A stretch of DNA of 64,000 nucleotides, from contig NC_054866.1 in NCBI RefSeq assembly GCF_018320785.1, positions 14,927,885-14,991,884 of the forward strand, given 5' to 3'. This document shows, piece after piece, positions 1 to 11,272 of this stretch. Under the pieces are notes generated by a model that made no database searches, had not been told where the DNA came from, and saw only the letters and a program-made list of their open reading frames with translations. Source of the DNA: Cheilinus undulatus. Lineage: Eukaryota > Chordata > Actinopteri > Labriformes > Labridae. How positions within the stretch are numbered: position 1 is the stretch's first letter; every line of letters starts with the position of its first letter. The position numbers and the translations under genes are program-made.

Positions 1-839
1 GTAAGCATTACTTTAGGCCACTATTTTAAGGCTGTTATTGTCACCAGATGTTCTTAATGCCACCAAAGGTTTGCACATATTACTAATCCAAAGAAAAAAG
101 AGCATTAGTCACACCAACATCCATGAAGACTAATTAAAAAGCTTGAGAGGCTCGGACCAGTTATGTTCAAAACTTCTTGATATGGCCTCATATTGAGACG
201 TGAATTTTTTTTTTACTTTCCTTTATTAACATAGTCAGCCTTTCTAAGGATGTCAAACAGCACATCTCAGGACCAGGGGACCAAAAGAAACCAGGACAAA
301 AGAGCTGATTTTAATCTCATGTCTCCCCTCAGCCTAATTGCATTTTCCCTCATGACTAACACACACACACCCAGTGTCAGTTTTTGTGCTGATAAAGCCT
401 CAGCTGTCAGCCTAATTGCTTGTGGTTGTATGCGTGGAAGGATTACTGGTAAACAGAAACCAATTACAGCTCACTTCCGCATCAATTTTTACCGCCTGTC
501 CATGAAAAAATATATTTATAAAAAAGAAACAAACATATACAGTTCTTCTCAGGTCAAATGAGACATTTCTTAGAGGCAATTAGTATTTTTCCCATTTCAC
601 ACAGTGCTGCAGTGGGACTGCTTGGGTCAGATCTTTCATAAGAGGGTGAATCTAAAACTTTCCCTGCACAGGGAGAGGTACTTTTAAGATTGCCGTAGGT
701 TAGTCTCATTAATGTCTCATTAAAAAAGGATGTACAGAGGCTGGACACTTTTTGGAGCTTTTTCTACACAGGAAAAAAGGAAGAAATACCACAAGTTAAC
801 TTCCTCCCATAAAGGTCCAATATGTTAATTTTTTTTTGT
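1..839. other. Non-coding DNA, no gene recognised
   Basis: No conserved reading frame is visible. The longest ORF (250-561) has low-complexity, non-conserved composition and no recognisable domain. Short CA and T tracts occur at 360-370 and 208-216. The sequence around 310-500 resembles a conserved non-coding element and is listed separately. Confidence 0.5.
310..500. promoter_or_regulatory. Candidate conserved non-coding element with twin homeodomain-type sites
   Basis: The block lacks repeat character and contains two copies of CAGCCTAATTGC about 80 bp apart (near 331 and 410). Each has a TAATTG homeodomain-type core. This is composition-based inference: AT-rich unique DNA with duplicated homeobox cores in a gene desert is typical of developmental enhancers, but no alignment was available. 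Confidence 0.22.
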
Positions 840-912
840 CCACTTTATTAGGTACACCTTGCTAGTCACAGGTAGCTATCCCTTTGCCTTCAGAACTATC
901 TTAATTCTTTAA
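840..912 (-). mobile_element. Tc1/mariner-like terminal fragment
   Basis: Starts with CCACTTTATTAGGTACACCT, the terminal inverted repeat of a very common fish Tc1-like family. It continues into the reverse complement of the transposase C-terminal end (lysine/alanine-rich tail followed by the stop). Only about 70 bp remains; the rest of the element is absent. Confidence 0.6.
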
Positions 913-2944
913 AAAAGTTGGTATGTTGTGTAAAGTGTGAATAAAAACAGACTTTAGTGATAGAAGTGTAAAAACATTCTGAATTTGATGCCTGCATCAT
1001 GATCTAAAAAAGTTAGGGCAGTAGCGATAAAAGAGCATGAAAGTTGCTGGAAAAACATCTGAAATATTCCACAGATAAGCAGGGTTCGGTGACAGGTGAC
1101 AGTGCCATGAATGGGTATCAAAGAAGCACTTCTGAACGACTTTTTTTTTTTTCCAAAAGCAGAACTGCAACTGTGACAAATCTTTCCCACAATGTATCAT
1201 TCACTGATAAAGACCGCAATACACTCTAAAGCTCCTAATGATAAGTCGGGGGTTTTTTTGGTGGGAATGTGAAGGATTATTTTTAAGGATGTAGCTTTGC
1301 ACAGACTTTGACAGAACACAGTCTGTTCCTGTCATTGGTATTACCTCGGCTGCAGGTCTGTGGTGAGATAGTGTAAAAGCCCAAAGCCATTACAGTCAGT
1401 TAATTGGTACATTATATCATCATGGACTACCTCTGTCTTTCAGTGCTAAAGCAATTTGAGAAACATTTGATATACAAGTCAGGTACAAGGGACATCATAG
1501 AGTTCCTTTCCTTCTTATAACAGATAATTTATTTTACAAGAAAAAAGGAGCCAACAATCAAAGTTAAAGTTTGTAAAAGAATCTTCGAAGAGGCAAACAT
1601 TCAACAACTTTGCCCACTACTACACACCAGCAGACTTTTAAAACTTGTAAGACTATACTATGACACTCTTTTGGATATTAAATTATAAGATCTTACAAGC
1701 CCCAAGCAGACATGTATTCATTATTTTGTTGTTTTCCAAGATCTTTTAGATCTCCTCTTATTTTTCTTGTAACTTCGAAACAAAAAAGTTCTCTAGAGGA
1801 ATGGTTTAAGGTAAGCTGTGTTGGGGGAAACTGCTACCTAGTAATCGATCAAGGTTTTCAAATTACCTTCTGTTATAGTGAGTAGCAGTCTTGTGTTTCA
1901 AATACATGGGCCAGACAAAGCCATCTAATAAGGAAAGAAAGAAAATCACTGATAAAAGACAAATGGGAAGAGCAAAACGAAATGTTTGGCTACAGTCAAA
2001 GCTGGTAACAAGGTATGTTTATTGTACATGTCAAACAATCTATAAATGGAATTTGATAACTTTTGTGAAGGTACTGAAACTAATATGGTAATATAACTTT
2101 AATAGAAGGCTTAACTAATGTTTTTTTGTCCCTTTTTTCTATCAACCTCTTACATTGGTTTAGTTTCATTCAACAAAGGAGAATTAAAAGTCACTGAATC
2201 ATCAGTTCTGGATAACTTTTTTCGACCCTATTCTATTCTTGTATTTTATGTTAAAATTATTCACATCAAGAATATGAACTTATTTTGCTGTAAATGCCTT
2301 TTTTTTAATTGAAATGTGCCTCCATTGTTAACAATGCGTTAGCTTGCTAGTGGACGCTAACGTTAGCTAGCACACCAGCTTGCAAAAAGTTCAATATCAC
2401 CAATATGGTGTTCATTGAGGGTGCCAAGGGTACATTCTCCCACACTCAATTCTCAGACGGTTTTAAATGTGGGGGGTGTGGCAAGGCCGGACTAAGCAGC
2501 ACCAGCTGATGACCTCAGCCCTATAGAAGAGAATTTTATTGACGTCTCCTCAGGTTCAACAATATTATTGCAGTTCTAGCCAAAGACATTGTCAGCATTT
2601 TGGATTTGAGTGGAAAAGGAGTGGTAGTAGCTAAGCACTAGGGCCTTTTTCTTTTTGCTTCATCCAGTGTGAGTGAGGATGTTGCAAAGGTTTTTGCATC
2701 TTAAATACAAACTCAAATCATAACTGGATATTAAAAATGAACCGAGAGTGGCGGTCTCACAGCTGCACCTGAGATGCAAAAGGATCTGCAGCGCCAAATA
2801 AGCCCACAGTAGTCAATAAAATGATTGCAGGACTGGGTGTATAAATCTTAAAGATGCTCTTTAAGTGTTTATTTTCAGTGAATTGGTCATCTTCAGAGTC
2901 AGATTTTTAAAACTCCAAAATTTGAGGTTTTATGTTGTAGTAAA

Positions 2945-2980
<36 letters not shown>

Positions 2981-3049
2981 ATTTGCAAAAATTCAGAATA
3001 ACTGTGTGTTTGTCATACAGGTTTACAGGTTTTTACTTGTGGTTATGTA
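913..3049. other. Non-coding DNA, no gene recognised
   Basis: Only short ORFs without domains. Simple tracts include poly-T at 1141-1151 and a long poly-A at about 2949-2975. The palindrome GCTAACGTTAGC sits at 2356-2367; such AGCTA-rich motifs are frequent in fish repeats. No repeat family could be assigned. Confidence 0.45.
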
Positions 3050-3128
3050 TGGTGGGGGGTAGGGGGGGCCTGAAAATATTTTTATCTGCCAAAGGGGGGC
3101 CCAATAGAAAAAGTTTGGGAACCACTGG
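3050..3128 (+). mobile_element. hAT-like terminal fragment
   Basis: A G-rich stretch is followed by AAGTTTGGGAACCACTGG, the usual end sequence of abundant hAT-superfamily non-autonomous elements in fish. No opposite terminus or target duplication was found, so this is a fragment call. Confidence 0.35.
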
Positions 3129-3550
3129 TGTACTGCATTTGGTTATACTTCTCAGTGTGAACACACTTTTGCACTCAAAATGTTTAATCATAAAATTAAC
3201 CAATTAAAAAAAAGAACTTGATATGGATTGAAAAGAAACTAAAGGAGCATTGAAAAGGTAAATGTTTGTGGTCCACATGACTTTTGACTTGTCCACTGTG
3301 GTATCTGTGAGTTTTCTAACTAAAATGAGACATTAAGGAGCAGATATGGACCTATTTACATCACTGTGGCTGCAGCGAAGTGATGCAGAGGCTTAACCAA
3401 AGTCTGCTGAAAGGGACAAAAAATGCAATTAATGGTAGAAAATTTTAATGCATTATTAAGGATCTTAATTGCAATTTAGCAATAAAGTAGAATAAAATGC
3501 AAATCAACATTTTTGATGAGAAAAAATACTCTATACCTAACCTTGTAAAG

Positions 3551-4094
3551 CAGATGGATACGCCCGTTTCCCTGTTTCTCACTGGCGAATCCATCTTGCA
3601 AAGCTCCCATCTAAACTGTTTGGGCCCGGTTAGAAAGTGACAGGACCAATCAACGACAAGAGGCAGTATTTTCAGGCACAGCGGAGTCGTGACGTAAACA
3701 AGCAGCAGCAAGAGGCTGGTGCATTTGGCGGAAGAGCTTTGCTTGGATGCTGCTAAAGAGCCAGTTTTATCAAAACTTGATGGCATTTCTTCATTAAAAG
3801 AAGAACAAAGAACAGCAGTGAGCTGTTTTCTTTTCAAAAACAACAAAAGTCGATTACTTAACATCTTTAGTTGCCATGTTTCACGTTATTCCTCAGTACA
3901 TGCACACGCGCAGCTCAATAGTGGCTAAGCCACATGTTTTCTTGCCCTGATTGGCCCGTAGAGATGTGACAGACAGAATGTTCATCCAATCACACAGTTT
4001 TTTTCAAAGCCTCTGCCTTTTCTCAGATGTTTCCTATTGAAGTTTTCCCAGATGGATGTGTGAAACAGGTGGATGTGTGAAACCCATCCATCTG
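3551..4094 (+). mobile_element. Non-autonomous DNA element with RecQ-helicase-like exon fragment
   Basis: The ends form a short terminal inverted repeat (CAGATGGAT at 3551, ATCCATCTG at 4086-4094), and each end also carries a subterminal hairpin. Inside, from about 3719 on the plus strand, a frame encodes a peptide with the segment SSLKEEQRTAV. This resembles the start of the helicase core of RecQ-like proteins before the Walker A loop; the loop itself is missing. The reading breaks off shortly afterwards. This is likely one copy of an amplified fish element that once captured a helicase exon. The helicase similarity is from memory and unverified. Confidence 0.4.
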
Positions 4095-5842
4095 GCGTGT
4101 CAGGTTACTCTATACCCACTTATGTATAAAAAAGGACTGCAGGGAGACGTGATGAGTTTGAGGATTTATTTCAATTACATGGTTTACCTCTCATGATGCG
4201 ATGGAGATTGACTAAAAGCACCCGAGTCTCCCTTAGAATTGAATTAAAAGTACTGACAATTAGATGTTTAAAAAGGCTATGAGTCATGGTTATTTGGAGA
4301 AAACAGAACAAACTATGTTGAGTTAGATATTTTACATACTCCTATGCAGGTGTTTGTCAGTGAGACTGGCAGTCACATGATGCTCTTTTGAATGAATCAT
4401 CAAATACTGGACTGCTCAGGGTCACCCCTTGCATTCACAGACTTTACATGAATAATAATGCTGTGGTCAGTGTTTGTGGAGTCTTGGACTTGTAAATGTT
4501 AATCTTTCAGTGGTCTTTTGCACACACAGACTTACCCCCTCTGTTTGAGGGCGTTGTCTCCTCTCCCTGATTACCTTCTCTGTGTGTGTGTCCCTTCATG
4601 GCGACTGACCGGCTGCTCCCTATTCATTACCGCCCGGCCTGACAGCCAATAACTCTCCTCCTTAAGTTAGGTTGTCAGAAGCTTGGCAGACTTGACGAAG
4701 AAAGAAAGAGAGAGAGGGAGCAGGGGAGAGGGAGAGGGAATTGTGAATGGGCGGGTTTGACGTCATTCTCTTTGCTCTGGTCGATTAAGTGTGTGTGTGT
4801 GTGTGAGTCTGGGAATAGGTGTGATGCATCAATTTTTGCTCTTTTGTGAAATGTGAGATGTGGCTCCAGATTGCGAATGACTCTCTCTGAGGCGTTTATT
4901 ACACTGAAGAAGATATATTGGATGTTCCCCTTTACTTTCCCAGAAATGCTGCAAAAACATAAAATCATTACTTTATATGGGCATATTCACTTTATAAAGG
5001 GTTGTTTCATACCGTGCTCTGGCACAGTTGACTCCCTGTTGCTGTCCTGCTTTCATATTAGTAACATAACTTATGTGCTCCTTGTGTACACTGTAAATGT
5101 CAGTTAGTATGTAGTTGTGCAAATCCACCAAGAACAAGAGAATAAACAATTATGTAAACTGATCTCATGATCATTAGTTTATATTCCATGAACTATGGAG
5201 TCCATCCTGGTTTATAGAGATTTTTTTATTCTTCTTGAGATGCCAACAATGACCCTGTCACTACTTCAACATCTACTTTGGTGCTCAGAGGATGAAATGG
5301 GCCCATGCTGCATGGTTATGACAGCTTCTGAAGGGACAGGAAATGTTCAAAATCACCATTACAACTTTACTCACTGACAAATACCCTCTACTCGAGCACG
5401 GTTGTGTTCATATGTCCTGCAGACCATCCTGGAGTACACATGAATGGTGCTTCAGACCTGTCCTGACATGCCACACACATATCCATGGCATGGGTCATAG
5501 TGTATTTCACATCCATCTGGGCAACTGCCCATTGTCCGTGTTTGAGAAGGGCAGAAAAACGGATGATGAAGTTATAACACTGAACCAAGCGAAAGACTCA
5601 AACGCAGGACACAAGACACGAAAGCAAATTCCAAGTGTTTTCAATCAATCTAAGTTGGTACAAAAAATTCCACTGACTCACAGAAGAGGTTTCTGAGACA
5701 ACAGGGCAAACAAACATGGTCAAAAAAAAAAAAAAAACAGGTCCAAAACTAGACAAGAGACACAAAGGAAAGGTAGGAACATTGACACAAAGGACAAGAT
5801 GAACTGGTAGGGAAAGAACAGACTAAGGACAACTAACTTTAA
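4095..5842. other. Non-coding DNA with simple repeats
   Basis: No conserved ORF. Holds a GA-rich tract (4697-4740), a GT tract (about 4790-4805) and a poly-A run near 5724. The segment 4500-4680 looks non-repetitive and could be conserved non-coding DNA, but nothing specific can be named. Confidence 0.45.
4697..4740. repeat. GA-rich purine tract
   Basis: An imperfect run of GAAA, GAGA and GGGA units on the plus strand, followed about 50 bp later by (GT)n at 4790-4805. Simple low-complexity sequence. Confidence 0.8.
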
Positions 5843-6682
5843 ATAAACTTAAAACAAAGATTAAGGAAATTCAGGTTTTTTAGATGTTTTCTTTGTTGTA
5901 ATTTTGCTTCTTTGCAATCTTATACTGTTGGAAAGCCTGTTTATTTCCCATTTTAATGGGGCCACATTTCTAAGGAACATGCATTTGTGGGATGAGCAGC
6001 AGATCTGAGTATGTTGGTTGTGTCCATGAAAAATTAGTCAGATCATTTCTGCCAATGCCAAACTACTTATTCTACCATTGCCTCCCCACACCATCACACT
6101 GCCTCAACCAAAATATATTTCTTTGTTGGTTCAGCAATCAGCTTAGCATTTTCTGCATCTTCTCGGTATTATGACCCTATGACCCAGCTGCCATAGGCAG
6201 AATCTGGACTCATTGCTGAACATAACATTCCTTCTGATCATCAAGGGGAGTCATGGCAGGCCTCCTGACAGCCCTTTGAGACCGGGGTTGGCTGTGTGCA
6301 GTCTGTTCCAGTTTGTCTGGGCAGAGAGTTGTTGGCCATATCAACTTGCAAACCTCGACTTCAATACTGTAGAAGACAGCCTAAGTGCTGACAGGGTGAA
6401 GAAATTATCTTCTTGGTGGGTAGGTACCTGATTGTCAGCAACCCGGGGTACCAGAACTTTAAAATAAGAGTCATTAGCAACAACAGAATAAGCTGTTTGG
6501 CATTGGCAGAGAAGATTTAAGCTCTGTTGATCATCCCAAAAATGCATGTTACTTACAAATGTGACACCATTTAAAAGGGAAACAGACTTTCCAAAGGTAT
6601 AAGATTTATTGCCAAGAAACACTGTTACAACAAAGAAATGATCGACCAAATGTAAATTTCCTTACTTTTTGAGCTAAGTTTC
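5843..6682 (-). mobile_element. Tc1-like element with about 220-bp terminal inverted repeats, decayed
   Basis: The left arm (about 5843-6082) reappears inverted as the right arm (about 6467-6682); both contain a TTTGTTGTAA-type stretch and the segment around GATGAGCAGCAG. Between the arms, the minus strand matches the catalytic part of Tc1-like transposases (a degenerate ESRF/LWQL region near 6200), but every frame is broken. The arms belong to the same family as those at 34168-35392. Confidence 0.6.
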
Positions 6683-7356
6683 CACACAGGTGATATACAT
6701 AAGGTAATTACAGATGCAGGAGATGAGTAGGAATGGGCAAGATCCAGCAATCTATGGGACACAAGGTAAATATACAAAGACTGAAATACAAGACAAGAAA
6801 AATGAGAAAGGGCTAATTTAAAACAAAAGAACTAGATCAACACAGACATGACAGTTGTGGGAATGTGCAGCTCTGGTAAGTAAACTTCACAATTTGAGCT
6901 CGAAAGGCAGCTGCTATCATTGTTCACTATCAGTGGAGCCAAGTGGTGACTCGAACTCAGGCAAGGGCTGTTGGGAGAAATGCACAAACATCTTTTCCAC
7001 CAAGGAGAGCTTTCTGTGTGATTCTTTTCTCTTCTTTTAATACAGAAAAGCTGTCAACTTCTGATAAAACTACCATTATACTAAAGCTATGCTACTTTAC
7101 CAGCAGCAGCCATTGTTATCTGGCTCCCAGTACAGATCAAGAAGCTAGAAGCTACTGGCTTGTTCTCCTCTAATGAAATTAATTCTAAGAGTGGGCACAC
7201 ATATGCCAGATTGGAGCCTTGCAAGATGGATCAACCTGATCACAGATATGGAATCCAGCCTATCAATCCACTTTGCAAGGTTAGAGACCACCACTTCAAG
7301 CAGACTTGGGCACGCTTGTGTTTACACACATAAAATAAACCAGAATTTGTTGTTAA
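6683..7356. other. Non-coding DNA, nothing recognised
   Basis: Contains short ORFs only. No repeat family, RNA gene or regulatory motif could be assigned. Confidence 0.4.
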
Positions 7357-7370
7357 GTGTACTCGGATCC
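7357..7370 (+). repeat. Left target-site duplication of the SINE
   Basis: GTGTACTCGGATCC directly abuts the SINE head; its partner GTGTACTTGGATCC lies at 7563-7576 after the tail. The single C/T difference implies post-insertion mutation. Confidence 0.8.
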
Positions 7371-7562
7371 TCGGTTGCTGGCAGTCTAGTGGTTAGTTAG
7401 TTCAACTAATGCACAGAGGCTGTAGTCCTCCAAGCTTGTGGCCCAGGATAGAATCCGACCTGTGACTCCCTTTTCCCCACTGTCTCTCTTTTATTTCCAA
7501 CTCTACCCACTGTCCTCTCCCTCAAATAAGGGCATAAAAAGCCCAAAAATAAATCTTTAAAT
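7371..7562 (+). mobile_element. tRNA-derived SINE, full length with target-site duplication
   Basis: The head looks like a tRNA: an A-box-like TAGTGGTTAGTTAG near 7386 and a B-box-like GGATAGAATCC near 7448. The unrelated body is CT-rich (ACTCCC, CCCCACTGTCTC) and ends with AAAAAGCCCAAAAATAAATC, a tail seen in a widespread fish SINE. It is flanked by 14-bp direct repeats (7357-7370 GTGTACTCGGATCC; 7563-7576 GTGTACTTGGATCC) with one mismatch, as expected for LINE-driven insertion. Confidence 0.8.
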
Positions 7563-7576
7563 GTGTACTTGGATCC

Positions 7577-9344
7577 AAGCCAAGTCCCTAATTTGAAACT
7601 GCCCTAAAACAGCCTGTCTGTAGCTTTCACATCTTTGTTTGAGGTAACACATGGCTACAGCAGACTAAAACAGCACTACAGAGAGAGGAGATCAAAGCTG
7701 CGACACAGAGAGCATGACATTTATAAAATGTTGTCTCAGTGAGCAAATAATTAAAACACCACAGGGCGCTAATTTGAAGGTGCTCTATCAAAAGGAACAT
7801 AATTTATGTAACTATGCTCCAGTCCTCTTTCATGGTGTGTTTGGTGTGTTTGCTGTTCTGATGAAAGGAAAAAGGTGTGCTGAAGGTAAAAGTGAATAGT
7901 GTGTCTACAGGAGCATGAGTCACTGGGTTTACTGACGCTGTGAGGAGAATGCTGCAGTAACAATCAGGCCACTGTGGTTGTTTATGAAATCAAAATGAAA
8001 TCTGCGGGATGGTTAGCACGCCTGGGACATTAATGACAGGAACTACTGGATACAGGAGTGGGATTATATTTGAGATATTTATCCTAACACAGATGTGACA
8101 TTTTAAATCTACTTAAAGGGGAAATAGCATGATATAGCATGAAATAGCACTTCTCTGTATGGTTTAGTCATGTATTCAGGTATGTGGAGAATCTGCTGAC
8201 CCCGAAATGTAAAATAGGCTGACCCAGTCTTTTTGAATGTGGTCCTTTCAGGCCTGAAAACATGTAATCTGATGCTCCATTCAGATTCTGCTTTTTGTGG
8301 GTCACAATGAGTCATCATGATTATACCTGCCCCTTATCTGGGTTGACATGCATGAATGGTGTGCACGTACTGAAATGTTGCTTATAAAAGCTAAACAGCC
8401 TAGTTCTGGAAGTAAAAAGTCCCATTTATTTTCTACATTGTTGATTTGAGTATTAGCATTAGTGTCAGAAGTATCCCAGATAGATTTACCATGTGTTACC
8501 TGAGAGTGAAACGATGATATCTGCTCCTGTAGAAGACAAAAGTTCATAAGATATCAACCTCTTTTTAAGAAAAACTGTGTTTATTCTTGATCTCAGCCAA
8601 AACTAATACAGGACAATCCAAGAGTTGCACAGCAATATCTCTGGATCTCCGATCACTACCGCACTGTCTACCGCGCCTGTGAAACGAAGACTGTTGAATG
8701 CTTTAAGATGTGAACACTACAATAATGAGTGTAGCAAGAAGGAACATTTATGGTGTGAATGCTTATCAAACAATCCTTAACAATGAATGAAATAAACTGT
8801 AATGGATTGTGATTGTGTGTAATGGATTTTTTTAAAACGTTTTTTTTTTCGCACCAAATCAAATGTTTTATGTTCATGAGTCCAGATTCTTTGCAGTCAT
8901 GTGATTCTGATAACACAAATGTCTGTTGGTGATAAGAAGGTGGAGGACAGCCGTTAGGAATATTACAGAGGAATATTAACAGTTCAAAATGGACCTGTAA
9001 GCTGCAATTATCATCAGAAAATTGGTACATTGACTACACCTATGGAATATGTTCCCTACACTTGACAAAAAAGTGACCTTTACCATAATTTAACTGATTT
9101 ACCTGGTGTGGAGGTGATCATTATCACAATTTCCTCAGCCCTGCAGACCTCCTAGCATCATCAGATGAAGAGAAACAAGAGTCTAGAAGAGTCTTGTACT
9201 GAGCTAAGAGGCTACTTGAGCCCCTTTGACATATAAACATTCCTCATTTCCACAACACGCTTTCAGCCAAATAACCTTGTGACATAGGCAGCCGAGTGAT
9301 GATTATGTGCCGTTTACGAATAAGCCTCTTTTACAAAATGTCTC
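7577..9344. other. Non-coding DNA, possible conserved elements
   Basis: No coding sequence recognised. The stretches 7960-8060 and 9100-9340 are non-repetitive with balanced composition and could be conserved non-coding DNA. Short ORFs on both strands show no domains. Confidence 0.4.
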
Positions 9345-9411
9345 TTTGATGTAAAAATAGCCCTGCAACCCACTTTTGGGTCCCGACCCACCAGTTGAGA
9401 CCCACTGCTCT
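9345..9411 (+). mobile_element. hAT-like terminal fragment
   Basis: GGGTCCCGACCCACCAGTTG followed by AGACCCACTG is the typical terminus of a hAT non-autonomous family abundant in vertebrates. Only this end is present. Confidence 0.45.
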
Positions 9412-9903
9412 AAAATCTTGTTTATGAACTGAAATCTTCATCACACTCACTTGCCAGGGATTTCACTTTGAAGGTTGGGGGACATTATTCAATTTTCTTT
9501 TTTCTTTTTTAGTGGTACAAAAAATGCCCTTTTTCTTTTACCAATTTAACAAACATTTTTACTTTTATCCATATCAACTCTTATTGCGGATTTCGTGTCT
9601 CATGTTGAGCCAACAGCATTATCTCCCCTGGCTCTGTTTTCTTGTTTTCCTTTCATGAATTGATATCAAGCTTGGTGACACGCTCCTTGGCTTCAGCGTA
9701 TTGGCTATGTCACAAAATCAATTACTGTCAACAACATGTTACAGCTTTAAACCCTAGAAACGACATGGACTATGGATGACTTGCTAATCACAGACATCCA
9801 CAGAGCTGTAACAGAGAAAAGTGTTTTGAGTCATGGAGATCTAAACGTTTAGTATGTATGATTTTTATTCTGTTTGTGCTGATTCTTGTTAGCATTAGCA
9901 TCC
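9412..9903. other. Non-coding DNA, nothing recognised
   Basis: AT-rich sequence with T tracts near 9499-9511. No gene or repeat family assigned. Confidence 0.4.
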
Positions 9904-10085
9904 AGGGATCGAAAGTAACTAATTACATTTACTCAAATTACTGCAATTGAGTAGCTTTTTTGTGTACTAGTACTTTTTGAGCAACCACTACTTTAATTTT
10001 TATTTACAGTAAATTTTGGGGAAGTATTTTACTTAATTACATTTTAAAAGCATCAAGTACAGAGTAAAAAAACATTTAAAGCCAA
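9904..10085 (+). repeat. Fish interspersed repeat fragment of the AAGTAACTAATTACATTTAC type
   Basis: The motif GAAAGTAACTAATTACATTT, followed by ACTACTTTAATT and a further AATTACATTTTAAAAG, matches the layout of a non-autonomous repeat seen very often in fish genomes. Boundaries are approximate and no target duplication was identified. Confidence 0.35.
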
Positions 10086-10829
10086 AACAGGGAGGTTCAA
10101 GCTTTCTGCCAACACCAAGAAAATGGTCAATGAATTGACTTTCACTAGTAGACAGTATGTAGCACAGAGTGAGAGAATAATACCACATTACATCTTAAAG
10201 CAGCTGTTGCATGTAACTTTAGGTTAAGTCTCACTGTATGAAATGTTCAGAAATCCATATTCTCTTGTATTTATTGCACATAAAGGAAAGATCATATATC
10301 ATTGTGAAATCCCCTGTATGATTCTTATTGACCATACGGTTTATGTTTTTCAGGTTTTTTTTTTTTTTGCACAGTTTTCATGTGTCTAAACTCGGTGAAC
10401 TTCTGTTGCAAACCAAACTGCCCCTTGGCCACAATAATAATTTCCCGACCCAATTCAAATCATATCCAATCCAATCGACAGCCACATCTTTATTATTGCT
10501 TATGTTTGCTTTTTTTGAATTTATGATTTGTTATTTTCAGTTTTCTTCTTTTAATAAGGGCATCTTCCAGGAGGACACTTTTATTTCACTTTCTTTTTGA
10601 TAATGTCAGATTCTTTATAGCTTGATTTTTTTTTTTCATAATGTCACTTCTTGCTGGTGCTGTTGTCTCCTGCCCCTCTGTTAACTCCTCAGCTGGACCA
10701 GAGGCATGGATGTATTTTAGAGATGGCCCCAGAGTTGTCTTAAAGCTGCAACATTAAAAAAGAAATAACTCTTTTGTTGAATCAGAAAAGTGTTAAAGCA
10801 ATAATATGCAGGGTGTGACATCAACTGAA
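10086..10829. other. Non-coding DNA with T tracts
   Basis: T-rich runs at 10354-10369 and 10627-10637. No coding or RNA feature recognised. Confidence 0.4.
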
Positions 10830-11272
10830 ACCGCACCATTTTAAAGGTCGCATATTTTACCCCTTTAAGACAAGTTGATATTGTTCTCAGAGGTCCCCAA
10901 AACATGCCTGTGAAGTTTGTTGCTGAAAAAACACTCTAGTATTTCTGCATGTCTAAACACCCCTCTGTTTCAGCCCTGCTCAGAACGAGCTGTTTCTGTG
11001 TCTTTAAATGTTAATGAGTGGTCTGACTCTGCCCCTCTCAGGAAATGGATGTGGCTCTCCTGATCGGATCAGGAGAGGAGGGCGAAACTTTCCTCCAAGC
11101 GAGAAGGGCCAACCGAACCTGGGGGCGGTACTGACTCTCCACATGTGAGAAGCCAAAGAACCATGCTGACTGAAAAGTTAGTGATACAGTACCTGCAGGT
11201 AAGTCAGGATCTCTCTTGCCTCAAAGCACACCAGTGTGCCCCGCTACACTATTTGAGAACCAGTGTTTCAGG
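10830..11272 (+). repeat. Old interspersed repeat, GC-richer core
   Basis: Starts with an AAAGGTCGCATATTTTACCC-like segment and contains TTAATGAGTGGTCTGACTCTG and CCCCTCTCAGG. This arrangement resembles a family of fish repeats opening with 'aaggtcccatattatgc'. It ends near GAGAACCAGTG, a hAT-like terminus. The family is not named with confidence. Confidence 0.3.

Noticed and set aside
1..6. GTAAGC at the window start resembling a splice donor
   Set aside because: A single hexamer with no visible exon on the left side; not interpretable.
250..561. 103-codon ORF on the plus strand
   Set aside because: No domain, low-complexity composition and no splice or promoter context. The sequence looks regulatory or neutral.
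3445..3864. 139-codon minus-strand ORF
   Set aside because: Overlaps the mobile element at 3551-4094 on the opposite strand to its helicase-like frame. It is a shadow ORF.
7371..7450. tRNA-like sequence with A and B boxes
   Set aside because: It lacks a foldable cloverleaf and acceptor pairing and is followed by a SINE body, so it is a SINE head, not a tRNA gene.
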